From Mesostigma viride (lineage: Eukaryota > Streptophyta > Mesostigmatophyceae > Mesostigmatales > Mesostigmataceae): a DNA stretch of 64,000 nucleotides. The notes under the pieces are model-generated. The model did no database searches. It saw only the letters and a list, made by a program, of their open reading frames with translations, and was not told the DNA's origin. Numbering within the stretch: the first letter of the stretch is position 1; each line of letters begins with the position of its first letter. Positions 1-10,814 of the stretch are shown piece after piece. The stretch is taken from NCBI GenBank assembly GCA_009746045.1, contig RPFO01000579.1:804660-868659 (forward strand), read 5' to 3'. A program made the translations under genes and the position numbers.

Positions 1-1307
1 GCCACGCCTGGCGGCTGGCGCAGGTAACAAGGTCTAGTGACGTACGTTAGAAGCTACCTAGGCCTGCACTCCGGAACCACACTCGGCCTCGGCACAAAAA
101 GGGCCGGCCGGTGCAGTACCCTCGTGACAAGCGCTAGTCTTACGCTACCTACGGCAGGTCGATCCCCTTTGAGCCCGTCCATGCGTCATATATAAAATGA
201 GCGAAGCTCAACAATTAATCAACACATTGTTATTCTGGTAATGATAAGACTCTGCCTTGAGCAACCATCTTATCTCTTTCCTTTAAATCAACACATTGTT
301 ATTCTGGTAATGATAAGACTCTGCCTTGAGCGACCATCTGATCTCTTTCCTTTCTTCTTGCATCCGCAGACGACTGATGAGAAGCGCAACGTGGGCATGT
401 CCTCTCAAGTCATACCGTTACTAATACACCTTGAACTATCCACATGCAACTATTCACATGTACTTAATAATTTTCCACACCATCCTGCAGACGATTGATG
501 AGAAGCGCAACGTGGGCGTGTCCTCTCTCACGTCCGCCCTCACGCGTGACGTGCTGCCCACCACACTGTGGGACCACAAAGGGCTCATGTCCACGCCGCA
601 CTGCCACATGCACGACGACGACGGCAACCCGATCAACCTGCACGCGGTGGACAAGTGAGCAGTTTGGGGTGGAGGTGTTGGGTTTTTTCAGGTACTTGGT
701 TCAAGAAGAATTCTTTAGAGGTGCTGATGGCAACGCGACCAACGTGCTCGCCGTCAACGCGAGGCAAGGCAAAGCAACCTCCTAAGAGTGGTTTGAATCC
801 GATCTTCTGCTGGCATTTGTATCTTCTGGCATTTGTATCTTTTCCGCGGCTTGCTCTTCAAGGGTCGTGTGCTTCAACACACAGGAGTCTCTGGTCAGCT
901 GACAATGCTGGGAAGATGCTGGCACAAACGTGTAACCCTGGCTCGTTCCATGGGGTCCACAGGAACCGGCAGTCCAAGATGGTGCTGGACCACTACAACG
1001 TGCCACGTGGCAATGAGGTGGCGGCCGCTGAATTCCCCATCGGCAAGAAGGTGAGGCGGCGACCGCAAACTGTCAGACGGCCATTGTTCCGATTCCTCAA
1101 TCGCGCTGCCACGCCACGCCACCTTACACCCCCATTTGCACCCCCGCGGGTCTATGCTTCGCAAATCAATCTCCGAAGTGGCAGGACCGCTCTCTCTCTC
1201 CCTCCCTCCCTCCCTCCCTCCCTCCCTCCCTCCCTCCCTCCCTCCCTCCCTCCCTCCCTCCCTCCCTCCCTCCCTCCCTCCCTCCCTCCCTCCCTCCCTC
1301 CCTCCCT

Positions 1308-1391
<84 letters not shown>

Positions 1392-1736
1392 GTTTTGTTC
1401 TGCTCGCCTGCTGGCGCACATCATTTCGTTTCCCTTCAAAGTTCGGCCCTTTGATGTCTTCTCCGCTCTAAACACCCCATGCATGCAGCTGGCATCCTCA
1501 TCCCTTGTGGACTGTGGAACGGATCGGATTCATGAAGTTGTTTGTACACTTGGTGCCCCAGGGCCGGAGAATGATCTCTATGCGCTTTGACATCATAACT
1601 CAAATTCAGTCTCTAATGGCGTGTGGATTGGTGTCTTTGCTTGCAGACGTTCGAACAGCGCTACAGTGAGACGTACCAACCCAAGGGGAAAAGGATCGTG
1701 CATGAAGCTCGGGGGAGCGACGGTTCCCCCATCTAA
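1..1736 (+). CDS. 3' exons of an unrecognised protein-coding gene
   Basis: Three exons join in phase: 491-654 (acceptor tcctgcag, donor gtgagc), 885-1050 (acceptor caacacacag, donor gtgagg) and 1647-1736 (acceptor ttgcttgcag, stop TAA at 1734-1736). A further exon may end at 23 (donor gtaaca); its phase also fits, but only 23 bases are visible. The part seen is about 140 residues, polar, with a His-rich stretch (PHCHMHDDD) at the end of the first full exon, the string LDHYNVPRGNE in the second, and a basic C-terminus (RYSETYQPKGKRIVHE). There is no signal peptide or membrane segment. I do not recognise the family; a small structural protein such as a ciliary microtubule-associated one is only a guess. 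The gene begins upstream of the window. Its last intron holds a long CCCT/CT microsatellite. Confidence is for gene and exon structure, not function. Confidence 0.6.
218..412 (+). repeat. Tandem duplication of intron end plus partial exon copy
   Basis: A block of about 68 bp, starting at the AATCAACACATTG motif, occurs twice in tandem (about 218-283 and 286-351) with few differences. Just after the second copy, 361-411 resembles the acceptor and first 40 or so bases of the real exon at 491: it has cag at its start, then ACGACTGATGAGAAGCGC against ACGATTGATGAGAAGCGC. The upstream copy leaves the exon sequence after about 40 bases and has no matching donor, so it looks like a decaying partial exon duplication. 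Confidence 0.7.
1197..1389 (+). repeat. (CCCT)n then (CT)n microsatellite
   Basis: About 115 bp of CCCT units passes directly into about 75 bp of CT units, inside the last intron of the 5' gene. The long Pro/Ser/Leu or Arg/Glu/Gly open frames across it are artefacts of the repeat. Confidence 0.97.
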
Positions 1737-2504
1737 GGGGCCTGCCCTTTGCTATCGCCCCTCAAAGAGACTGGCCTTTCTTCTTATGGGTCGGTCATTT
1801 GTCTGACGCCTAACCACGGTTGCCCATGTATAAAGCTGGAGCCTTTGAATGATCGCCCGTGTAAGATGCCGCTTACATCCAATCATCTTCCATCTAATGC
1901 AGAGACCCCTTTTGTCGGTCACCTGTCTCTAGAGGGGGCCTGCCCTGTTTGCATGTCGAACAACAAGGCGCAGTACTGAGAGTCTGAGACAATCCTTCCT
2001 AGTGTGGAATGCGCCAAATCGATTTGCTCTCTACGGCTAAGGGGGTTAGATTCGGAAAATGTTAATGGTAAAGCAGATGCTGAAGCTAAGCGGTGAGCAG
2101 GGGCGCTTTACGGAGGCCTATGATTGAAGGGGCGAAATCTAGTCCATGTGATCTGCTGTACAGGCTGTATACTTTGGCGACGAGGACCTCAGTGTCCACA
2201 AAGCCAATCCTTCGACATCCTGCGTATGAGTGAATAAGATTTGAATACTGATACGTGTATTATGACGACGCACTTACATTAATTAATTGATTGATTAATT
2301 AATTAAAGACGAATCTCCGTTGGGAGCATATGTAACACACATCCCTGAGAAGGGGCATATGGTTTGTAATACATTCTGAGCTACAACCTGCAGGTGGGGG
2401 ATGTATGTCGCGTACTCGTGCCAAACTCCCTGCACTGACAGTAGCCCACAACCTCGTTGGCCCTCATGAGGTATGGCTGCATGAGTGATCGATGGGCCAC
2501 ATGC
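1737..2504. other. 3' flank of the first gene and edge of Gypsy copy 1
   Basis: 1737-2278 follows the stop codon of the first gene and shows no convincing coding sequence. An AT-rich block of TTAATTAATT units lies at about 2279-2307. From there to about 2504 the sequence does not match the integrase region expected next in the Gypsy copy, so this is where that copy is truncated. Confidence 0.5.
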
Positions 2505-2509
2505 TAGCC

Positions 2510-3310
2510 TTACCCCACTAGTGCTGCCCACGTCCAGTCAGCAGGGGCTGGAGAGGCAGGCAAACCCTGCACCCGCTCGAGAACCCTCCCATCCAACCAC
2601 ACGTCCCCAGCGCAGCACTCCACCGCAATGGCGTGACTGGTGGCAGCATGCAGCACCACACAGCCCATGCTCGCCGGATCCACCGGCTGCGCAAGCGTGT
2701 CTTCAGCCAAAGGAAGAAATATCACGCCCTGGGATGGCGTGAAAGCCGCTGGCCGTACGGGATTGGCGTAGCACGCAAACTCCGCCACGGCATCACTGCA
2801 GGAAAGCCATCGCGACTCAGAATCGCATGGCCCGGCTGCGTTGACAAAGACGACTGAGCCCTGTGGTCCCTCCGCGCCCTGCGCTTGCGCCCCCGTCCGG
2901 TCCTCTGACGTTGCCAAAGCATAGCGTGATAAGACATCGGCATTGGAATGGTCCACCCCAGCGCGGGGTACAATGGTCATGTTATATTCTTGAATAATCA
3001 TGGCCCAGCGCGCCAGCTTGCCAGTCAGATTGGCACTTGTCATCAACCACTGCAGTGGCTGATGGTCGGTGACCAGCGTGAACTGACGCCCGAACAAGTA
3101 TGGCCGAAAATGTTTGATGGCCCACACCACGGCCAGAGCCTCGCCCTCATACGATGAGTACTTGGCCTCAGCCGTGTTGTTGCTCCTGCTGGCATACGCC
3201 ACCACATGTTCCTTGCCATGCACGTCCTTCTGTGCCAACACAGCACCAAGTCCAACCCTGGACCAATCCGTGTATAGCACAAATGGCTGGGCATAGTCGG
3301 GCTGACGGAG
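2510..3310 (-). CDS. pol: Pol part 2: RNase H and connection region (copy 1)
   Basis: This continues RT after a one-base frame change. It reads VLYTDWS (first catalytic Asp), YEGEALAVVWAI (Glu), LVTDHQPL (Asp) and GVDHSNADVLSR (Asp-containing last motif), the normal Ty3/Gypsy RNase H set. About 120 weakly conserved residues follow, aligned with copy 2 (GSVVFVNAAG; GDVWLDGRVLE). It stops at a TAG where copy 2 passes into the integrase zinc-binding domain. Known role of the family: removing the RNA strand of the RNA-DNA hybrid during reverse transcription. Confidence 0.85.
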   Translation of the reverse strand, partial: LRQPDYAQPFVLYTDWSRVGLGAVLAQKDVHGKEHVVAYASRSNNTAEAKYSSYEGEALAVVWAIKHFRPYLFGRQFTLVTDHQPLQWLMTSANLTGKLARWAMIIQEYNMTIVPRAGVDHSNADVLSRYALATSEDRTGAQAQGAEGPQGSVVFVNAAGPCDSESRWLSCSDAVAEFACYANPVRPAAFTPSQGVIFLPLAEDTLAQPVDPASMGCVVLHAATSHAIAVECCAGDVWLDGRVLERVQGLPASPAPADWTWAALVG

Positions 3311-5979
3311 TATGGCGCTGAGGTGAGCTCTGCCTTGATGGTCTCAATGGCGCGTTGCTGCGCCGGACCCCATGCCCAGACTGCACCTTTCTTCAACAGC
3401 TCCGTCAGTGGCTTAACCTTGGTGCTGAAGTTGGGGATATAACCTCGGTAATACCCCGCCAGCCCCAGGTAAGCCCGCACACCCGCCACATCCGTGGGCG
3501 TTGCCGCGTTGACGATCGCTTCCACCTTGGCCGCTTGTGGAGTTCTGCCGCCAGGAATGATCTGGTGTCCGAGGAAGTCGAGGCTCCGCTGCGCAAACCG
3601 ACACTTCTCGGGATGCAGCTTTAGGTTGGCTCGCGCCAGTGCCATGCGCACCTGCTCAAGGTGCTGGAGGTGTTGCTCAAATGTCTCACTGAAGATGATC
3701 ACATCATCAATGTAACACGCAGCGAATGGCATGCCATTCAACACTTGATCCATGGCACGCTGAAAGATGGCACTCGCATTCCTATGCCCGAAAGGCATCC
3801 TGACCCACTCATAGAGTCGGTGGCCCCCCCAGAACGCGAGCTTGCGTTGGTCACCCTCCGCCACTTGGATTTGGTGAAACCCACTGCGGAGGTCTAGGGA
3901 TGAGATGAACTGCACGCGTGGCGATATCCGGTCAAGCACATCGTCCACTCGCGGCATGGGGTACCTGTCCATCGGGGTGTGTGCGTTGAGTTGCCGCAGG
4001 TCCGTCGCCATGCGCATCCCAGTCCATTCACCTGTCACCGCATCCTTCTTGGGCGCCACGACGGTCGCGGCCGCATAGTTGGATGTGGATGACCGAATGA
4101 TGCCAGCAGCCTCCAGCTCCTCGCATTGTTGCTGCACAAACTCCAGCTCAGCTTGACTCAGCCGGTGTTGTCGGCGAAACAGTGGCTGATCGGTGTCCAG
4201 CGGGACCCGCATCTGCCCACCATTGTAGCATCCCAGCTCTTGACTGCTGAATGCAAACGCGTTGCGCGCACCTTCCAGCCACTTGAGCAGCCTCGCACGT
4301 TGCTCAGCTGTGAGGTGCTCACAGACGCTCCATTGATGGTTTGCTGCCGGGTCGCTTGCGCTCGAGACATTGTGCACAGCCACCGTGGGACCGCGCACGG
4401 CCGCCGACTGAAACAGCATGTATGCCGCCGCTCCCGGCGTAATGCCTCGCTCTCCCACCTGCCGTTGTGCCTTCGCCACGAGGAACTGAAAGGCCGGAGC
4501 CGCCGAGAACACACAGCTGGTGAGGAGCGCAGTCATGAGGATGACTGACCATACCTGGCGCCAGGTGTAGGACCACCCTTGGCCCCTGCCGCCTGCACGC
4601 TCCGCCTTAGGCACACCAGCCGGCGCAGCACCGGTGGGTGGAGAAGTGTCACTCTGCGCCTGTGCAGTCGCAGCATGGACGGGAAGTGCAACCCGCTGCA
4701 CCCTCCGCACACCTTGCGCTGCTAGCAAGGTGTACCCCACCTGCCAGGCTGACATGGCCTGGCCAATGAGCGACCATCGCTCCACCTCCAGGAGCCCTGG
4801 GGCGGCGGATGCACCTTCGGCAAAGCCCATGCTTAGTTCACGAAACCCCGCGGGTGGCTGAACCAAGAGACCTGTGGCACGCTCCCACACAAGCCCCTTG
4901 CCCCGGTCACGATAAGCCTGGGACCCTTGGTAACTGACAAGGGTGGGCAGTGCTCGCATGGGGGCGCCTGCCTTGTTGACGGGCGCGTAGGGTGCCTGAT
5001 CATCGTGCTCCACATACTGCGCCGTGAGTTGACTGGGCAACACGACATCGACCGGTGGCAGCTCAATGTGGCTAGCGACATGCTGCATCACCGCCTGCGT
5101 AGAACCTTGGCCAGCGATGTTGGTCCAGAACGCGCGCAGCCGATGGGTATTCCCTCCCAGCCCGGCATTGTCCGACACCACGGGTTCCCCCAAAATACCC
5201 ACAATGGTGCCCCAATCCTCCCGAACAGTGGGGCTGGGACTGTCCACCGCCACTACGTTTTCAAATAAGTAGGCGGGTGGCACCTGCTGCAGCTGCTGGA
5301 GCTCGCCCACAATGCGCAGCATGTCCCAAAATAGGCCGCTCCTGCTGTCGGCAAGGCCCCGGCCATGCCCAGCCTGGCTCATGCCTTGGCACTCCCAGCC
5401 AGCAATGACCAACCCTACCTCGCCATGTTGTGAGATGAGGCGGCGCAGCTGCTGCTGCCCAAGGAAGCGCACGTCATGAGTGCCCTCGCCGAAGACATCA
5501 GCCCAGGCGGATGGAGGAAATTGTGCTGGGTATGCTTGCGACAAGATAGCGCAGTGGTGCAAATATGCCGCCCTGGCTGTGAGCGATGCCTCCACCGCAA
5601 TGAGCTTGCTGCATACCCCCCCGCTGCTCAGGAAACCGGCTATGCCGCCACCCATACCTGCGAACAGCTCCAGCACGACGGTGGCACGCCCGAAGTCCGG
5701 GATGCGTTCCAGCACCTCTGCGCTAAAGCCGGGGTACGGCGTGATGGCACCCGGCTGGCGCCGCTTCCCCCCAGCACCCTTGGGCAGTGCCTGACATGCC
5801 GCCATCACCCGTGCGCGCACATCGCGCAGGCGTGGCAGGGGCGCAACCTGGGCAAGCCAACTTTGCCTCTGCGCATCCCGCGCTGGCAACGCCGCAGGCA
5901 GCACACACCGGTGCCTATCGCGCGCGCGCTTGTCGCTAGCCGCTTGCGCCATGTGCACCGCTTGCGCGTCCGGCCACAC
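3311..5979 (-). CDS. pol: Pol part 1: C5-cytosine DNA methyltransferase fused to Gypsy reverse transcriptase
   Basis: One open frame overlaps the end of gag in another frame; the likely entry point is the G-run at 5981-5990. Residues 101-245 have the C5-methyltransferase order: motif I VLELFAGMGGG (about 101-112), an acidic residue in IAVEAS (130), motif IV GWECQGMSQAG with the catalytic Cys at 198, motif V-like DSRSGLFWDMLRI, motif VI FENV (239-242), and motif VIII-like THRLRAF (278-284). Near 404-418 SLIGQAMSAWQVGY fits the C-terminal GNA-type motif X. A hydrophobic stretch (QVWSVILMTALLTSCVF, 475-491) precedes RT. RT runs from about 590 to 890 and has LDLRSGFHQI and the catalytic YIDD (756-759). 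After SAP (near 3310) a one-base change moves the frame and RNase H continues in the next feature. Methyltransferase activity is plausible but unproven; motif IV has Glu where Pro is usual. Confidence 0.88.
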
Positions 5980-8900
5980 GCCCCCCCCCAGTTCTCAGCC
6001 GCATCCCCTGGCTCCACCTCTATGCTGGCGGGCGACACCACTGCAGCCACACACGCGTCTAGCGACACCACCCCCTGCGGGTTAGGCTCCGGGTCGCTGC
6101 TGCACTGAATGGGAAGAAGCGCCTTTTGCTTCCCCTCCCCCTGCCAATCACGGCGGTAGGTCGCAACCTCCAGCCAAGGGTCAATTATGAGCCCGAGGCG
6201 ATACATGACGTCCATCCCGATAAGGGCTGCATACCCACACCTGTCGACCACCAAGGCCGGCACAGCCACGCAGGCCATCCGCTTTGGGTCCGTGGGGTTG
6301 AGGATGACGTTGATCAGCATGGAAGTCATTGCATCGGGTCGCGCCGCTGGCCCTTTCCATCCCTCCACGAGAACGGTGCTGTCTATGAGCCCGCCGTTCT
6401 CACGGGTCGCACCACACATCTTGGCCAGCTCCATGGTGATCACGAGCGGCCCGGCTCCGCCATCCAGCTTGGTGACGGACTTTGCGCTGGGGCACACCAT
6501 AGGGCCCCAACAAGTGCCGTCCTCGCTGATTGCCTGGAAAGCGATAGCCGGGGACCCATCAGGGTGCTTTGCCACCGTGACTGTCCTCGGCACCCGTGAC
6601 ATCCGCTCCTCGCGGGTTGCTTCCCGGGGCATGGTTGGTGCTGGGACGTCTGCCGGGGTTGCCGGCATAACTGGCATGGTGACCCGCCGCGCAGTTTCCG
6701 CCACCGGCAATGTGCGTGCGTCTAGGCTGTCGGCGCACCGCTGCAGTGCCGCAGCTGCTTGGTGCACCAACGTGATGCCCCGCTGCCCGCAGCCATCAAT
6801 CACTTGCCTGGCAGAAAACAAGGGAGCATCAATCACTCCATCCACTGGCAAGAATGGTGGCAGCTTGCGCCGCTGCTCGGCGTCGGCGGGGTTCGGGTGC
6901 TCCAGCAGCGATGACTCACCGCCGGTTGAACCTGCCGGGAACGATGCAGGAAGCTGGGGTGGCCCCCCCTCACCATTTCCCGTGGTTGGTAGGAACGACG
7001 GCAATGCCCGTGCCTGCTTGCCTCGGGTAGCTGCCTGGACCTCGACGGCATGGATAGGAGCCCAGAACAAGTCGGGTTGCTCCACCAGCGTATACGCGTC
7101 ATACGCTTCCATCCCCGCCGCCTGCCCACTCGGTTGGCTGGGTGACGCCGGCGCTGCCGATACCTCAGCTGCCTGCTCTGTTGGCGTGCTGTCGGCCGCC
7201 ACCATGGCCGCTGCATGTGCTTGCACGGTCTTGGTGACCACTGGGTACTTGCACCCTGCCGGAGCATGGGCGGGCGTTCCAGCCGCGTGCTCCTTCTTGC
7301 ACTGGGCTGGGCAGGCCCGCTTCACGTGATCTGGCTTCCCGCAGATCCAACATGCCTTGTGCGGGTCAGCCGTCGCCTGGCCGGTGCTGCTGGAGGCCGT
7401 GTTGTCGCCCCCCGCGCTGGCTGGCTTGTCCGCCTGCGACCCAAACTGCCGGCTGCTTGGTCCACCCCTTCCACCGCTGGACCCTCCACCGCCTGATTGC
7501 GCGCCACCCACCCTGTTACCCTTGTGCGCTTGGGCGACTTCTTGGCGTACCAGCTCCACTAGGTCCGGGAGACCCCGTGCCTGTCGCCGGTTGAACGCAT
7601 GCACTTCCGTGCACAGCTGGGCCAGGTCCCAATGACAACCAAATCTAGGTTGTGGGATCATGGCAGCTTTTGGACCCAACGCCTTGAGCCACTTCTCACA
7701 CGCCTCCGCCTCCGTCCATGCCGGGACCTCATCCCGCAAGACCTCCAGGCGGTCCATCGTGGCGTCAGGCGACTCCTTGTCCCCCACCTTGAAATCATGC
7801 CACTCCGCCTCCGCCTTGGTGGAGGAGTGGGCGTACTTGGCGCGCAGCAGTTCCCACAGCTCCTCGGCAGGGTCGACGTCAAATACCACGTGTTGGTAGT
7901 CCGGCAAGCCTTGTTGGTCGCGCCTGTACCACACATCGGATCTTCCCGTCTTCAGCGCCACCTCATGGTAGCCTGTGACCCACCGCTGCACCAGCTTTTG
8001 CGTGTTGCCCGAGAAAAACATTGGGATGTTGTCCATCTCAAAGGACTTCGGCAGCTGGTTATGCGTGACGATATACTGCTGGTGCAGCCAAGTCTTATAT
8101 TTCCAATAGGCTTGGTTGATGTCAACAAGCCCACCGTCAGCAGTATACCTGTCCTTGAGCTCCACCTGCGCTTGCACCGGCATTCCCACCTTGGATCCCT
8201 CAATCGGCGACCCATTGTAGCCCACCGGCATGCTTGGCGTCCTTGGTAGAGTAGCCACAAACCTCGGCTCCAGCCCATAGCCTCGTTCCACCGTGTATGG
8301 ACTGCCTCGCTGCAATCCCGGAATGATGCCTGGCCGCACCCACGGTGTTTGTAGCCGTGGCGTCGCTGGGTTTGTTGGTGCCGGCGCATGCGGCACGCCA
8401 AAAGAAAACCCAGTTTGTGCACTAGGCATCCCAGGCACATGCTGCCGCGACGCCTGCATCTGTGGCGCTTGCGCCTGTGGCTGCACGGATGGTGCCTGCG
8501 ACATTAAAGGCACCTGCGACTGCAACACCTGCGCTTGGGGCTGCCAAACTTGCGCCTGCGGCTGCAACACTTGCGGCTGTGGTAGGTGCGGCGCTGGTGT
8601 CAGCGTTGCTTGCGCGGTCCACGTCGCGTGCAGACTTGCAATCTGCGCCGCCAACTGCGCCGTCTGCTGCTGCTGCAACTGCATAGCCTGCTGTTGCTGC
8701 TGCATCTGTTGTTGGGATTGTGCTACATGTTGCAAAATCTGCTGCAACACATCCGCACCCACCCCCTGGCTGGCACTTGGCCCCGGCGCTAGCCCGGTGC
8801 CTGCCAACCCGCTGAGCCGTATCTGCGATGATGGTGTGATGGGAAGTACTGTTCCATCTTGAGGACCTGCCGCGCTGCCACCCAGCCCTCCGTTGACGAC

Positions 8901-9130
8901 CGATGTGTCACCACCACCACCACCAACGCCACCACTCCGATCGGCGACCCCCCCCCATTGCCCATCCCGGAACCCGAGGCTGCTGGTGGGACGAGTGGCC
9001 CATTGCCGTTGTCGCCAGTTGGCAAGGATGCCTGCGTGCCTGCAGCATCACCCTGCCGCGGTGCGCCATCCACCACCGTGCCTTGGTTGGGGTTGGCGCC
9101 CCCTTGATGTTGACCATCTTGGTCTGCCAT
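5805..9130 (-). CDS. gag: Gag with zinc knuckle and retropepsin-like region (copy 1)
   Basis: I start at the ATG at 9130 (MADQDG), because copy 2 has a matching MAD start after the same LTRAQ-R string; here no in-frame ATG lies before it. One frame slip in a G-run at about 8949-8957 separates the first 60 or so residues from the 1000-residue frame that follows. The N-terminal third is low complexity (Gly-rich, then a Gln-rich probable coiled coil, then Gln/Val/Pro repeats). A conserved capsid-like region follows (VDPAEELWELLRAKY). The CCHC knuckle CWICGKPDHVKRAC has perfect CX2CX4HX4C spacing. Near the C-terminus, at about 6455-6480, is the string KLDGGAGPLVI, which sits where copy 2 has KLDSGAQPLVI. 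The retropepsin active site would be D-S/T-G, so the Ser is replaced by Gly here. Confidence 0.85.
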
Positions 9131-10800
9131 CAAGCTTCGTGCTTGTGCTCTCGTGAGCACCGTTTCTGCAACCAATCACTGGGCTACAGAGTGAGCAGAC
9201 GTAGTGCAAAATCAGTATGCACCACAGGGGCCACCACTTGGCCCCTTCAACTTGCTGGCACCACACCAGATGCACAGGGCAAGGAGAAAGAAAACAATTG
9301 CCTGAAAGCTGAAAACCAATGCTGCTTCAGGACCTGCTTGCAAGCTGCCTGCCTTGACAGCCTTGCACAGCCAGCTTTACCTCTATTCCTAGTATTCAGG
9401 AAGAGGCCTCAGCCTTGACCAAGCTTACCTACCAACTCTCAGTTAGCTCTGTGTGGATAAGACGAGAAGCCAGTGCCAACTGCACTTCTCAAAAAGGTGA
9501 GACCTGAGAGTGAGGTATGACTAGGTTAGGCTTCACACTGTGTTCTTTGTTGCAAATGAAATAACGTTTTTATTACCAATACTCTACCTAACTTGGCAGC
9601 TCTGTTTCAGCAATGGCTGGGCTCGATGAAAGAAAGGAGGGCTGGCCACACTTGCCACGCACCACCATGACCAAGACAGAGTTCAAGGATCCACACAGAG
9701 CTACATCCAACGCCCTGGTGGAAACACACACTTATCCCAATGAATGCCTACACTTACGCAATATCTTGCGTCAGCCTTACCTCGTAGCCACGCTCAGTAT
9801 CTGATCCTGACGACAACCGCTTTGTCGTCCATACTGCTTCAATTACACCAAAGCTACTCCGTGGCACTCGGCTTTGGTCAGCACCAAGACCTAAAAGTAC
9901 ACAAAATCCTAAGTCGTTGTCTGCAACGACTCCCTGTTCCGCATATGAAACATATCATCTAGCACTTTCTCTTTAGACGACAAAATCAACTAGACAACCT
10001 GGGTAGGCCAGAAATCCCAGACGACAAAATGCCCTTGTCGCAGATCACTCCAGTGTCGACTTGCCGACCCCTGAGCTTGCCAAACAACTATATCACCAAC
10101 CAAGCATGTACGACAACTAGCTGGCCCTGACGAGAAAAGCTGCCTCGTCGCATTCACAAAAGCGGCTTGCCAGCCTGCCGAATATCAATGCCAATATTGC
10201 ACGACATTATCTACCTGCAGCGGACAGTTCTCGAAATCAATAACGCGCCAGCTTGCGTGCACGTGCATGTTCAGCCTGCACGATCCGCATAATTGCCAGG
10301 CTGGCAGCCTAGCTTGGTCCGTGTTGTAGTCCAGCAGCCAGTGCGTGCTGCTTGCCAGCGTTGGCACTGACCTCCTGGTGACGCATGTCAGTACCGCTGT
10401 CAACTCCCCGTGCTGCGCGTCGCGCTACGGCGCATGCGTTGCTCCCGTAAGGCCCAAATGCCAAAGGCGTAACAACTCGCACACGCGCAATGCCTAGCTG
10501 CCTCGCCTCGTCCCCCGGGCCGGCCGCGTGGCGGCCCCGCGTAAAGCCAATACTCGTGCGAATCGGAACGGCGCGCGACATGTAAACCACCACCTACTCT
10601 GGGTGCACCTGCACCTCCATGTATTCCAGCAGCAAAGGAATTATACATACGAATGGTCCTAGCTGGACGCATGCATGGCGTACGTACATGATTGAAGGTC
10701 AATGTCAAGGAGACAATATATCATGCAGTGCAGGCCACAAATTTGGAGAATCCGGACCGTGATTAATTAATTAATTCATTAATTAATTGATTAATTAACT
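9131..10800. other. Upstream region of Gypsy copy 1, no gene seen
   Basis: This is the 5' side of the minus-strand Gypsy copy, where leader and 5' LTR should be, but no pair of terminal repeats can be shown because the 3' end is lost. Between about 9800 and 10170 the strings ACGACA and TGTCGT recur as short inverted pairs. TCAAGGAGACAATAT at 10705-10719 also occurs twice near 28.3 kb. The region ends in a TTAATTAATT-rich block (about 10761-10799). Short open frames here look random. Confidence 0.4.
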
Positions 10801-10814
10801 AAAACCCATAGTCT

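Larger units (their letters stand above)
2505..9130 (-). mobile_element. Ty3/Gypsy retrotransposon with DNA methyltransferase, copy 1 (3' truncated)
   Basis: On the minus strand the order is gag, CCHC knuckle, protease-like region, C5 DNA methyltransferase, reverse transcriptase and RNase H. Order and sequence match copy 2 at 19.6-27.4 kb throughout. The match stops near 2505, just past RNase H (PADW here against VDW in copy 2), so integrase and PHD finger are missing and no 3' LTR follows. Frame breaks are few: a G-run near 8950, a G-run near 5981-5990, and one base near 3310. Two of the three are homopolymers and could be sequencing slips or a translational shift. No 5' LTR was recognised. 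The RT resembles the Ty3/Gypsy (Metaviridae) type. Confidence 0.9.

Noticed and set aside
568-1590. Long open frames (up to 340 codons) on both strands
   Set aside because: They are held open by the CCCT/CT microsatellite and cut across well-supported exons and introns.
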